Source: Crossiella sp. S99.2
Lineage (GTDB): Bacteria; Actinomycetota; Actinomycetes; Mycobacteriales; Pseudonocardiaceae
Length of the DNA stretch: 64,000 nt
Direction of reading: 5' to 3'
Assembly (NCBI RefSeq): GCF_023094165.1
Contig: NZ_JALMDK010000015.1
Location: forward strand, 183,122 to 247,121
Shown: piece after piece, positions 49,283 through 57,620 of the stretch
How positions within the stretch are numbered: position 1 is the first letter of the stretch
Layout of the letters: each line of letters starts with the position of its first letter
Notes under the pieces: model-generated
What the model saw: only the letters and a program-made list of their open reading frames with translations
The model's database searches: none
Told to the model about the DNA's origin: nothing
Translations under genes and position numbers: made by a program

Positions 49283-50140
49283 TTAGCCGTTGAGGTGCGC
49301 GATCTCCTCGGCGGAGAGGTCGAGGTGCACCGCGGCGACCGAGTCCAGCACCGAGGCGATCCGGCTGGCGCCCGGGATCGGCACCACCACCTCGGACTTG
49401 GCCAGCATCCAGGCCAGGCAGACCTGCTGCGGGCTGACCCCTCGCCCGGCGGCGACCTCGCCGAAGGCGGCGAATCCGCTGCCCAGCTCGGCCGCCTTGG
49501 TGATCCCGCCCAGCGGGCTCCACGGCAGGAAGGCGATGCCGAGTTCGGCGCACAGCTCCAGTTCCGGCTCGCTGCTGCGGAAGGCCGGGGAGAACTGGTT
49601 CTGCACCGAGACCAGCCGGCCGCCGAGGATCTCGTTCGCCTCGACGATCTCGGCCGGGTTGAAGTTGGACACCCCGGCGTAGCGGATCTTCCCGGCGTCC
49701 AGCAGCTCGCGCAGCGCGCTCACCGAGTCGCCGATCAGCACCGACGGGTCCGGCCGGTGGAACTGGTAGAGCCCGATCACGTCCACGCCGAGCCGCTTCA
49801 GCGAGGCATCGCAGGCCTGCTTGAGGTAGCCGGGGTCGCCGTTGAGGCCCCAGGCGCCCTGCTCGTCGCGGGTGTGCCCGCCCTTGGTGGCGACCAGCAC
49901 GCCGCTGGTGTCCCCGGGGTAGGCGGCCAGCGCCTTGGCCACGAAACGTTCGTTGTCGCCGAAGTCGGCGCTGTTCGTGCAGTAGGCGTCCGCGGTGTCG
50001 ATGAACGTGACCCCGGCGTCCAGCGCCGCGTGCACGGTGGCCTGCGAGGCCTGCTTGTCCTTGCCGAACTCCGATGACATGGGCATGGCGCCCAGGCCGA
50101 TCGCGCTCACCTCGACATCGCCGATGCGGCGGGTCCTCAT
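49283..50140 (-). CDS. aldo/keto reductase
   Basis: This 285-aa TIM-barrel oxidoreductase has the AKR tetrad visible: Asp and Tyr in FIDTADAY, Lys in VATKGG, and His in YQFHRPD. The C-terminal NADPH site includes IPGASR. It probably reduces aldehydes or ketones using NADPH in the cytoplasm. It starts at ATG 50140. It is divergent from a LysR regulator, its probable controller, with 105 bp between the two starts. Confidence 0.95.
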   Translation of the reverse strand: MRTRRIGDVEVSAIGLGAMPMSSEFGKDKQASQATVHAALDAGVTFIDTADAYCTNSADFGDNERFVAKALAAYPGDTSGVLVATKGGHTRDEQGAWGLNGDPGYLKQACDASLKRLGVDVIGLYQFHRPDPSVLIGDSVSALRELLDAGKIRYAGVSNFNPAEIVEANEILGGRLVSVQNQFSPAFRSSEPELELCAELGIAFLPWSPLGGITKAAELGSGFAAFGEVAAGRGVSPQQVCLAWMLAKSEVVVPIPGASRIASVLDSVAAVHLDLSAEEIAHLNG

Positions 50141-50245
50141 ACTCGCTCCTGTGGTCGGTGTAAGCGGTTTCTCCAGCTTGCGTTGTGGTCTCGGTTATGT
50201 CCAACAGAAGAACCTGCTGGCACTGATCGGCTAACGTGCACAGTC

Positions 50246-51142
50246 GTGGAGCTTCGGCACCTGGAGTACTTCGTCGCGGTAGCGGAAGAACGGCATTTCA
50301 CGCGGGCCGCCGAGCGGGTGCGGGTCGCCCAGTCCGGTCTCTCCGCCTCGATCAAAGCACTGGAACGGGAGCTGGGCGCGCCACTGTTCGTGAGAAGCAC
50401 CAGACGGGTGGAACTCACCGAGGCGGGCCGGGCCCTGCTGGTGGAGGCCAGGCGCACGCTGGTCAGCGTGGCCGCGGCCAAGGACGCGGTGGCCGCAGTG
50501 CAGGGCGTGCTGCGCGGCACGCTGTCGGTGGGCATGGTGCAGTGCCTCGGCGTGATCGACGCGCCCGCGCTGCTGGCCCGCTTCCACGCCGCACACCCCG
50601 GGGTCGAGGTCCGACTCACCCAGGCGGGTGGCGCCAAACTTATCGACGGGGTGAAGGCCGGCCGGCTGGACCTGGCCCTGGTCGACCAGCCGCGACCGGC
50701 CCCGGACGGGGTCAGCCTGGCGCACCTGGCCACCGAGCCGATGCTGCTGGTCTGCGGTCGCGAGCACCGCTTCGCCCGGCGGGACAAGGTGGAGTGGGCC
50801 GAGCTGGCCGATGAGGTCTTCGTCGACTTCCAGAGCGACTGGGGCGCCCGCCAGCTCACCGACCGGGTGTTCACCACGGCGGGCATGGCCCGGCGGGTGG
50901 CCCTGGAACTCAACGATGTGCACAGCCTGCTGGAGCTGGTCGGACACGGTCTCGGCGTCGCGGTGGTGCCGCGGCCGATGGCCTACAAGAAGGGCTTCCA
51001 GGTCGCCATCGCCGAACTGCACGCGCCGGTCGCGCCGAACTGGGAGGCCAGCATCGCGCTGCGCTCCGGCGAGCACGTCAGCCCGTCCGCGCAGGCATTC
51101 CTCCGGCTGGTGCTGGGCGCCGACGCCCTCCCGCTGAACTGA
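50246..51142 (+). CDS. LysR-family regulator
   Basis: This 298-aa protein has an N-terminal winged HTH (ELRHLEYFVAVAEERHFTRAAERVRVAQSGLSASIKALERELGAPLF) and a periplasmic-binding-like effector domain. The GTG at 50246 is chosen because VELRHLEYF is the standard LysR opening; the frame is open to GTG 50183. It is divergent from the aldo/keto reductase, the usual LysR layout, so it likely activates that gene and represses itself. It is followed by a short 22-nt repeat and a terminator. Confidence 0.95.
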   Translation: MELRHLEYFVAVAEERHFTRAAERVRVAQSGLSASIKALERELGAPLFVRSTRRVELTEAGRALLVEARRTLVSVAAAKDAVAAVQGVLRGTLSVGMVQCLGVIDAPALLARFHAAHPGVEVRLTQAGGAKLIDGVKAGRLDLALVDQPRPAPDGVSLAHLATEPMLLVCGREHRFARRDKVEWAELADEVFVDFQSDWGARQLTDRVFTTAGMARRVALELNDVHSLLELVGHGLGVAVVPRPMAYKKGFQVAIAELHAPVAPNWEASIALRSGEHVSPSAQAFLRLVLGADALPLN

Positions 51143-51147
51143 ACAAC

Positions 51148-51176
51148 GGCCAACACACCGTACGACAACGGCCAAC
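51148..51176 (+). repeat. 22-nt-period intergenic repeat, locus 5
   Basis: GGCCAAC at 51148 and 51170 (period 22) with GTAC at 51160. It is a two-unit copy of the family between convergent LysR and GH5 genes. Confidence 0.8.
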
Positions 51177-51195
51177 ACACCGGGGGAACGACGAG

Positions 51196-51232
51196 AACCC
51201 GGGGACCGTCTGGTGTGGACGGTCCCCGGGTT
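51196..51232. terminator. terminator hairpin with T-run
   Basis: AACCCGGGGACCGTC at 51196-51210 pairs exactly with 51218-51232 and continues into TTTTCC. On the minus strand it equally ends the GH5 gene. Confidence 0.9.
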
Positions 51233-51250
51233 TTCCCTGTGGAGGAGCGG

Positions 51251-52357
51251 TCAGAACTCGTCGGGGGTGCGCATGCGCTCGCGGATCCAGGCGCCTGCGG
51301 GCTTGAGCACGCCGGTGCCGGCGAAGTTGTTGCCCGCGCAGGTGCCGCTCTTGAACACGGCGCCGGAGCGGTTGTCGTCGGAGAAGTTCCAGTTGGTCCA
51401 GCTGATCTTCTTCTGCTTCATGAAGTCGATGTACTTCTGCGACCAGGTGAAGTCGTTTCCGCCGTCACCACTGGAGGTCTGGGTGCCGAACTCGGTCACG
51501 AACAGCGGCAGCTTGGCGGCCGCGCGGGTGAACGCGTCCAGGTAGTTCTGCTTGTGCGAGGCCGCGTAGAAGTGGAACGTGTACATGATGTTCGGGATGT
51601 TGATCTTGTTGTTGATGATGTCCTGCTCGTTGCGGCCATCGGAGATCCCGAGCGAGCCCCAGCCGTGCGTGCCGACCAGGATCAGGCTGTCCGGGTCCTC
51701 CGCGCGGATGGTGGGCATGACCGCCTCGGCGTAGGTCTTGATCTTCGCCCAGGAGACGCCGTTCGGCTCGTTCGCGATGTCGTAGATGATGTTGGTCTTG
51801 TCCTTGTGCCGCTGGGCGATCTCCTTGAAGAAGGTCTTGGCCCGCGCGGTGTTGTGGTTCGGGTCGCCCGGCGTGAGCTGGTGCCAGTCGATCAACGCGT
51901 AGAGGCCGCGCTTGGTGGCTTCCTCGATGTAGCCGTGCACCATGTCGGTGAACTTCCGGGGGTTGGTCTCATAACCACCCTCCTGGATGTACATGGCGAT
52001 GCGCAGGACGTCGCCGTTCCAGTCCTTGGCCAGCGCGTCCAGCGAGGCCGTCTTGAGGCACTGGCTGTACCACTGGATGCCGTGCGTGCTCATGCCGCGC
52101 AACTGGATGGCCTTGCCATCCTTGTTGCAGAGCTGCAGGCCGCAGACCCGGAGCTGACCGTTGATCGCCGCGGGCGTGCCTGGTGGCAGGGCGGTGACAT
52201 TTCCCTGGCGCATGACCTGGCTGGCGACCGTGTCCGAAGACGCCGGAAGTTGGGGGGTTGGCGAACCCTGTGCGCTGGTGGCGAGCACACCGGTTGTGGC
52301 CAGAGCGGCCGCCGCGATCGCGGCGAGTGCGCGGCTGACTACGTTGAGCCGTCCCAT
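51251..52357 (-). CDS. secreted endoglucanase/cellulase (GH5)
   Basis: This 368-aa exported glycoside hydrolase has a signal peptide about 1-33 (ALAAIAAAALATTGVLATSAQG). The GH5 barrel has the acid/base Glu197 (IANEPNG), the nucleophile Glu289 (VTEFG), the catalytic-site His in IDWHQLTPGD, and WTNWNFSDD near the end. This is the subfamily-2 pattern of bacterial endo-1,4-beta-glucanases. No carbohydrate-binding module is attached. The start is ATG 52357. An inverted repeat of a type seen before secreted hydrolase genes lies upstream at 52466-52484. Confidence 0.95.
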   Translation of the reverse strand: MGRLNVVSRALAAIAAAALATTGVLATSAQGSPTPQLPASSDTVASQVMRQGNVTALPPGTPAAINGQLRVCGLQLCNKDGKAIQLRGMSTHGIQWYSQCLKTASLDALAKDWNGDVLRIAMYIQEGGYETNPRKFTDMVHGYIEEATKRGLYALIDWHQLTPGDPNHNTARAKTFFKEIAQRHKDKTNIIYDIANEPNGVSWAKIKTYAEAVMPTIRAEDPDSLILVGTHGWGSLGISDGRNEQDIINNKINIPNIMYTFHFYAASHKQNYLDAFTRAAAKLPLFVTEFGTQTSSGDGGNDFTWSQKYIDFMKQKKISWTNWNFSDDNRSGAVFKSGTCAGNNFAGTGVLKPAGAWIRERMRTPDEF

Positions 52358-52465
52358 CGTTTGCGCTCCTCTCGGAACGGAGACCCAGGGCAGGGGTGGG
52401 GTCTCCGAGCTGTACAAGGCGGCGGCGGTGCGTGGCGGCGGCGGTGCAGATGCTGGGAAAACATT

Positions 52466-52484
52466 GTTAGGTTAGTTTCCTAAC
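52466..52484. promoter_or_regulatory. palindromic operator before GH5 gene
   Basis: GTTAGG-TTAGTTT-CCTAAC is an inverted repeat in an AT-rich patch 109 bp before the GH5 start. TTAGGAAA-type palindromes are common before secreted polysaccharidase genes in actinomycetes; the binding protein is not identified here. Confidence 0.65.
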
Positions 52485-52502
52485 AGTGGGCAGGATGTTA
52501 GT

Positions 52503-52549
52503 GACCCCGCTCACCAACCGTCAAGGGGGGATGGTTGGTGAGCGGGGTC
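52503..52549. terminator. 17-bp perfect terminator stem
   Basis: GACCCCGCTCACCAACC at 52503-52519 is the exact reverse complement of 52533-52549. It lies 9 bp after the alpha-galactosidase stop (minus strand), showing that the 3' end of that gene is intact. Confidence 0.92.
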
Positions 52550-52558
52550 TGTTTCGTG

Positions 52559-54085
52559 TCAGGAGCAGGTCAGCTGGACATCGGCCCAGTCGGCGTGGTC
52601 GTTGCTCTGCCCGTCACCGGCGTCGGTGACCACCAGACGCAGCAGGGTCGCGCCGGATACGTTGGCCTGCAACGGTTTCGCCGGATCGGCGGCGGTCAGT
52701 ACCCCGCTGTCGGCGACCTTGGCCGCGTCGGCGAAGACCTGGAAGACCACCGAGCCTGCGTTCTTCTCATCGTCCACCCCGACCTGTGCGGACACCGTTG
52801 AGCACCGGCCGCCGAGGTGGTACTCGACGGTGCTCGGCGCGTGCACGCCGAGGCCCTTGGCGAAGACCACGCCGTTGATGGTGATCGGCTTGCCGTCGCC
52901 TGCCTTGCTCTCGCCGTTGCTGGTGTTCAGCTCGACCGGACCGAACCCGTTGGCCGAGCGCAGCCACCTGGTGTCGGAGAGCTGCACGGTCCCGCTGGGC
53001 GCGGGTTCGGGCACCAGCAGGTCGAAGCTCTGGGTGTGCGTGGTCGGCCGCGGCCCGTGGAAGGTGACGGTGCTGGTCACCGGGTACTTCCCGGGTGTGG
53101 TCCCGGCCGGCGGGGTGATCGCGAAGTGGGTCCGCCAGGTCTGTTCCGGCCGCAGCAGCGGGGTGCTCGCCGGGGACTCGGCCTTGATCGTCCAGCCCTC
53201 GGGCGCGCTGACCTTGGCCTTGGCGAACAGGGCAGGCAGCCTGCCCGCGTTGTGCACCGCGGTGCTCACCCTGGCGGCCTTGCCGGGGGTGACCACCGGT
53301 GCGGCGCCGGGGTAGAGCAGTTCCAGGTCGGTGTGGCTGTCCACCGCTGGCGGGTACAGCGGCCAGGCGTGGTCGGCGGAGATCCGGTAGATCGCGGTGC
53401 CGTGCGGCGGGACCGTCGCGGCGATCGTGCCCGCGGTGTGCGCGTCCTGTTTGGTCCACAGGTCGCGGATCTTGTAGCCACTGGCCTTGGCCAGGCCGAC
53501 CTCGGCGGCGGTGGCGCTGATCCGGGCCGGCTGGTCGGTCTCGTTGAACAGCGCGACCGCCTTGTCCCCGTTGGCCAGTGGCTTGACGAAGACGTACTGC
53601 CCGTTCTGGACCCGGATCGGCTTGCCCTGCTTGCCGAGCTTGTCCTGATCGATCGCGATGATCTCCTTGTTGGTCAGGATCTCGAAGTGCTCTGCGGAGA
53701 CCTTGCGCAGGTCGGCGCCGATCAGCAGCGGGGCGGCCATGATCGACCAGAGTGCGAACTGGGACCGGTACTCGGTGGTGGACTGCTTGCCGTTGCCGAC
53801 CTCCAGCATGTCCGGGTCGTTCCAGTGCCCTGGCCCGGCGTAGTCGGCCAGCACCATGTTGCGCTTGAGCAGGTCGACGGTCTTGGTCCAGGTGTCGTTG
53901 ATGTCACCGGTGGTGCGCCACAGATGGCCGACGTCCTTGGCCCATTCCCACGGCTTGTTCTGGCCCCATTCGCAGATGGAGAACACGATCGGCCTGCCGG
54001 TGGCCTTGAGCGCGTCCCGCATCTTGGTGTAGCGGAGTTTGGCGTCCACGCCCTGGTTGTTGCAGTTGTCGTACATCAGGAAGCC
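52559..54085 (-). pseudogene. GH27 alpha-galactosidase, 5' half separated by AICE insertion
   Basis: The remaining part starts at about FLMYDNCNNQG, so the catalytic nucleophile Asp is the third residue after the first Met. Then follow ICEWGQNKPWEW, the acid/base Asp region GPGHWNDPDMLEVGN, the beta-sandwich domain, an NEW3/CARDB-like segment (PAGTTPGKYPVTSTVTF) and a C-terminal NPCBM domain (LSDTRWLRSANGFGPVELN ... HADWADVQL). The signal peptide and first half of the barrel (about 180 residues expected) are missing. Codons continue in frame into the element with no native sequence. It faces the integrase end directly. The lost half should lie beyond the right end of the element. It cannot make active enzyme in this state. 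Confidence 0.88.
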
Positions 54086-54156
54086 GTACCGCCTCTGACC
54101 TGGGCATACACCCCTGTTTTCCGGGGGTGAACCAAGATCATGCCGTCACCAGGCCG
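54077..54156. other. probable left attachment junction of the AICE
   Basis: The similarity to GH27 stops at about 54080 and the integrase stop is at 54157. Between them lie an inverted repeat CACCCC/GGGGTG (about 54107-54127) and two copies of AGGCCGTCA (near 54142 and 54151), possible arm-type integrase sites. The attB core is inferred to be inside the codons for FLMYDNC (about 54058-54082). The exact core needs the other junction. Confidence 0.6.
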
Positions 54157-55422
54157 TCAGGCCGTCACTGCGGCGGCCTGGGCCGAACGGCGAGGGGTGA
54201 ACATCTCGTTCACCGCCTGGCGGGCACGGGAGTAGCTGGAGGGCATCAAGTGGGTGTAGGTCTTGAGCGTGAACGCCTCCGAGGCGTGCCCGAGGTAGGC
54301 CGCCAGTTCCTTGACCGTCACCCCGAGCGCCAACAGGGCCGAGGCGAACAGGTGCCGTAGCGCGTGCATCCCGTCCTCACGGTCCACATAGGACAGGCCA
54401 GCCTTGGCAAAGGTCGGCCGCCACACCACGTTGTTGAACGCTTGCCGGGTGTAGAGATCACCCGCATCGTTGACCATCAACACCCGGATGGTCTCTGTCT
54501 CGCGGCCGTCACGTTCGGCCCACGGCAACGTGATCTCCACTGGCGGGAAGAGTTCGGCGTAGGCGTCCAGGCCATCCAGCACGCCATGACCCAGCGGGAC
54601 GACGCGGGTCTTGTGTCCCTTGGGAAGTTTGAACTTGCGCATCCCGTTCACGGTGACCATTTGCCGGGTGCAGTGATACACCATCTCCTTGCGGTCGACG
54701 TTGTCCAGGCTGAAGGCGAACATCTCGCCCTGCCGCAACCCCACCCCCGCCCCCAGCGAGATGCAGGGCTTGAACCGGGCCGGGAGCGCCAGCTCTACCT
54801 TGCGCAACCGGGTCTCGCGCCACGGCGTGACCGTCCTGGGGATCGGCTTGGGTGGGCGGACCGAGGCGTCCTTGCACGGGTTCTTGCGGATCTTCTCATC
54901 CACCACCGCCGCGTCCAGGATGGTGGACACCAGGTCGAACACCTGACGCTGATACGCCGCTGAGACCGGCTTGTCCCGGGAGTTCATCCACGCCAGCCAC
55001 GAGCGGATCAACTCTGGTGTGGCGAAGGAGGACAGGAGTTTCCGCCCCAGGAACGGGTATGCCTGACTGTTCATCCGGTTGGTCAGGTTGTCCACTGTGG
55101 ACTCATCTTGTGACCGGGCGGCCAGCACCTTGACCGCGTACGCCTTGAACTCCACATTCCCGGCGTTGGGGTCGGTGTAGGTCCTGGCGTACTTGTCGTT
55201 CTCGACTTTGGTCATGAACTCCTTAGCCCGCCCCAACTGCTTGTCCGGGAAGGACTTTGATCGCTCCCGCTTGTCCGGGTCTTGGTACTTCACCCGGTAC
55301 CGCAGTCCCTTCCCGTGTTCCGGGGTGGGTTCCTGGACGGGTTTTCCCTTGCTGTTCACCATGATCTCGCCGGTGACCGGGTCGGTCTTGTCCCGGTACC
55401 AGCGATCCTGGATGTGTGCCAT
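54157..55422 (-). CDS. int: tyrosine site-specific integrase
   Basis: This 421-aa tyrosine recombinase has an N-terminal SAM-like core-binding domain (about 95-185). The catalytic set is Arg230 (GLRQGE), His353-x2-Arg356-His357 (MHALRH), His379 (YLGHA) and nucleophile Tyr389 (TLKTYTHLM). It integrates and excises the element. It starts at ATG 55422 behind GGAG. The xis gene lies 52 bp upstream on the same strand and rep upstream of that, the rep-xis-int order of AICEs such as pSAM2. Its 3' end faces the disrupted GH27 gene, marking the left end of the element. Confidence 0.96.
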   Translation of the reverse strand: MAHIQDRWYRDKTDPVTGEIMVNSKGKPVQEPTPEHGKGLRYRVKYQDPDKRERSKSFPDKQLGRAKEFMTKVENDKYARTYTDPNAGNVEFKAYAVKVLAARSQDESTVDNLTNRMNSQAYPFLGRKLLSSFATPELIRSWLAWMNSRDKPVSAAYQRQVFDLVSTILDAAVVDEKIRKNPCKDASVRPPKPIPRTVTPWRETRLRKVELALPARFKPCISLGAGVGLRQGEMFAFSLDNVDRKEMVYHCTRQMVTVNGMRKFKLPKGHKTRVVPLGHGVLDGLDAYAELFPPVEITLPWAERDGRETETIRVLMVNDAGDLYTRQAFNNVVWRPTFAKAGLSYVDREDGMHALRHLFASALLALGVTVKELAAYLGHASEAFTLKTYTHLMPSSYSRARQAVNEMFTPRRSAQAAAVTA

Positions 55423-55474
55423 GACCTGTTCTCCTCTCTGTCTTGCCGTAGTTGCCGAAAGAAGCCGGGACGGG

Positions 55475-55675
55475 CTAGGCCGCGCCGAGTTCCTTCACCC
55501 ACGCCCGGACCACGTCGGGGTGGTAGCGGACGTGTTTGCCCATCCGCAGCCACGCCGGGCCGTAGTCCTTCAACCTCCAGTCCCGCAACGTCTTCTCCGG
55601 GATGGACAGAAACACCGCCAGCTCTTCCGGCGTCCACAAACCCTCGACACTGACCAGACGCACCCGCGCTTCCAT
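55475..55675 (-). CDS. xis: excisionase (MerR-like HTH)
   Basis: This 66-aa winged-helix excisionase reads VEGLWTPEELAVFLSIPEKTLRDWRLKDYGPAWLRMGKHVRYHPDVVRAWVKEL, the usual small HTH_17 protein next to AICE integrases. It bends DNA and steers the integrase to excision. It starts at ATG 55675, immediately downstream of rep. Confidence 0.93.
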   Translation of the reverse strand: MEARVRLVSVEGLWTPEELAVFLSIPEKTLRDWRLKDYGPAWLRMGKHVRYHPDVVRAWVKELGAA

Positions 55676-55689
55676 CGCTGCCCGCCCCC

Positions 55690-57372
55690 CTACGCCGCTT
55701 GACCGGTTGCCGAAAGATCCGGCGGTGTCGGCGGGTCGCCCCCGCTGGCCGCCAGGAGCGCGGTCTTGTACTGGGCCTTCCACCGCAGCCGTTCCGCGAC
55801 CGCGTGCATGAGCAGGTGCGCGCGAGGAGGCACATCCGGGTCCCCGGGCGCGACCTTCTGCCACACCACCGAGGCCGTGTTGTCCCGGTCGGTGTCCGGG
55901 GTGATGCCGACGTCGGTGAGCAGTTGCCGAACAAACTGCGTCCGGTCGTGGCGGTGATCCGCGAGGGACTTGCCTGACCACTTCCGCGAGACCAGGACCC
56001 GCCGACCTGGCAGGCCGAGGGTGGAGCGGCGGTGCGCCTTTCCCTTGCACCGCCCCGCGACCAGGTTCATCCGTGCCCCGGCCGGTTGGATGCCATAGAG
56101 CAGCCACACCGCACACCGGGGCGAGCACGGCGTGACCCGCAGTTCCTCATGCAGCCGGTCGGCGTGCCGCCGCTGACGCTCGGTCTTCTCCTCGTGGCAC
56201 TCGCTGATCGACTTGGTCAGGTACTTGGTCAGGTAGCCGATGTGCCGCCCAGATTCCTCGGTGCCGCCGAGGATGCCCTTGGAGTGCACCTGTGCCCCGA
56301 ACCGCACCACATGCGCCGGTTCGCTGTCCTCAGCCCCGGGAAGCGCCTGCTCCCAGGTCGGCAGAGCTTCCCGGGTGGCCGGGTCGACGAAGCCCTTGGC
56401 CCGGTCACACCACACCGGCACCGCCTCGCCGAGGTAGACCAGCTCGTCATGCTTCGGCCACCACACCTGGTGATAGGTCCCCGCGGTCACCAGGCGCACC
56501 AGCTCATGCGGGATCGCACCGCGCAATGCGGCATGCCAGTGCGGAGCCAACCGCCGCTGAGGTTCCACGGTCGAGAAGTACTGCACCTCATAGCCGACCG
56601 CCCGGCGCAGGTTCTGCACCCACCGGTCCAGCAACGCCGCGAAGTGCACCGCATCCCGCGCGGCCCGCCGGTAGTCATAGCCGTCGGGGTTGACCGGGGT
56701 GCCGTCATCGTGGACCCGACCATAGGAATCCAGGGTCAGGGTCAGGAACATCGACGGGCGGAACCGTCCGGCGAACTCGCGGCCGAGGGTGTGCTTGGCG
56801 ACCTTACGCCGGGGAAGCTCTGGCACGTCCTGCTTACGCCGGGTCGAGCGCTTCACCGGCTTGGCAGCCGGGGCGTCCAGGGCCGGGAGCTTGCCCCGAA
56901 CCCCACCCTCGCTCAGCTCTCCATCAACGGCCGCAACGGCTTCCCTCAGATCCTCCATTCCGGACTCGTCGCCCTGCGCCCGCGCGCTCTGGTAGTCCGC
57001 CCACAGGGTGGACCGAAGCTCGGTCAGCGCGGTCTGGTCTGCGGTCGGTGCGGCCGGGGTGAAGTCGGGTTCGTCGTCGAGGTGCCAGCCTTCCCGGCAC
57101 TGGGCCATGCGCAGCTTGCGTGCCTTGTCCGCGCACGGGGCACACACGGAGGCCACAGTGGAGCCACAGGCCACCGGCAGCACATCCACGCGGCCGGTGG
57201 CGTAGTCCAGCCGCCGTTGCGCCAGCGGCCGCACACAGACACCGTTGGTCTCGGCCAAGGAGCGCACCACGTCCAGCGCTAGAGGTTGGCGCATGCGGTC
57301 AGCACGGGTGATATGCAGGCCTTCGGCCGGCATACGCTCACCAGCCACGCTCACGTCTCCGGTCATCACCAT
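55690..57372 (-). CDS. repSA: RepSA-like replication initiator
   Basis: This protein of about 560 aa has RCR initiator motifs in order: FLTLTLDSYG (motif 1, about 213), the HUH metal site PHWHAALRG (about 281-289), and YLTKYLTKS with the catalytic Tyr (about 384-392; numbers from the GTG at 57384). An N-terminal Cys pair (CAPC) may bind zinc. It nicks the double-strand origin and starts rolling-circle replication after excision. The start is ATG 57372 or GTG 57384; either way it overlaps the upstream small zinc-ribbon gene. In AICEs repSA sits between tra and xis, as here. Confidence 0.93.
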   Translation of the reverse strand: MVMTGDVSVAGERMPAEGLHITRADRMRQPLALDVVRSLAETNGVCVRPLAQRRLDYATGRVDVLPVACGSTVASVCAPCADKARKLRMAQCREGWHLDDEPDFTPAAPTADQTALTELRSTLWADYQSARAQGDESGMEDLREAVAAVDGELSEGGVRGKLPALDAPAAKPVKRSTRRKQDVPELPRRKVAKHTLGREFAGRFRPSMFLTLTLDSYGRVHDDGTPVNPDGYDYRRAARDAVHFAALLDRWVQNLRRAVGYEVQYFSTVEPQRRLAPHWHAALRGAIPHELVRLVTAGTYHQVWWPKHDELVYLGEAVPVWCDRAKGFVDPATREALPTWEQALPGAEDSEPAHVVRFGAQVHSKGILGGTEESGRHIGYLTKYLTKSISECHEEKTERQRRHADRLHEELRVTPCSPRCAVWLLYGIQPAGARMNLVAGRCKGKAHRRSTLGLPGRRVLVSRKWSGKSLADHRHDRTQFVRQLLTDVGITPDTDRDNTASVVWQKVAPGDPDVPPRAHLLMHAVAERLRWKAQYKTALLAASGGDPPTPPDLSATGQAA

Positions 57373-57620
57373 TGCCCCCCGCACGGGGTGAAGGCCACGG
57401 CCAGGCCGCAGCCGGGGCAGTGCCCGTAGGCGCAGTCATCCTCAGCCCGTGTCCGCGTCCGGCAGCCACACCACAAATCATGCAGCCATCCCGGCATCCC
57501 AGGGACACCATCGACCAGCCTCGGCACCATCTCGGCCCGGGGTGGAATCACCTTGTGCTGCAACACTTCCAGTGCCCGAGCGATCCGGGCTTGCTGGTCG
57601 CGGGACAGTCGCCTGCTCAT
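57366..57620 (-). CDS. small Cys-rich protein of AICE (zinc ribbon)
   Basis: This 84-aa protein has a helical first half (LSRDQQARIARALEVLQHKVIPP) followed by WCGCRT and YGHCPGCG, a four-Cys zinc ribbon. It overlaps tra by 4 bp (ATGA) and rep by 7 bp, so it is coupled in the transfer-replication operon. Similar short Cys proteins occur at this place in other AICEs without assigned function. Confidence 0.8.
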   Translation of the reverse strand: MSRRLSRDQQARIARALEVLQHKVIPPRAEMVPRLVDGVPGMPGWLHDLWCGCRTRTRAEDDCAYGHCPGCGLAVAFTPCGGQW

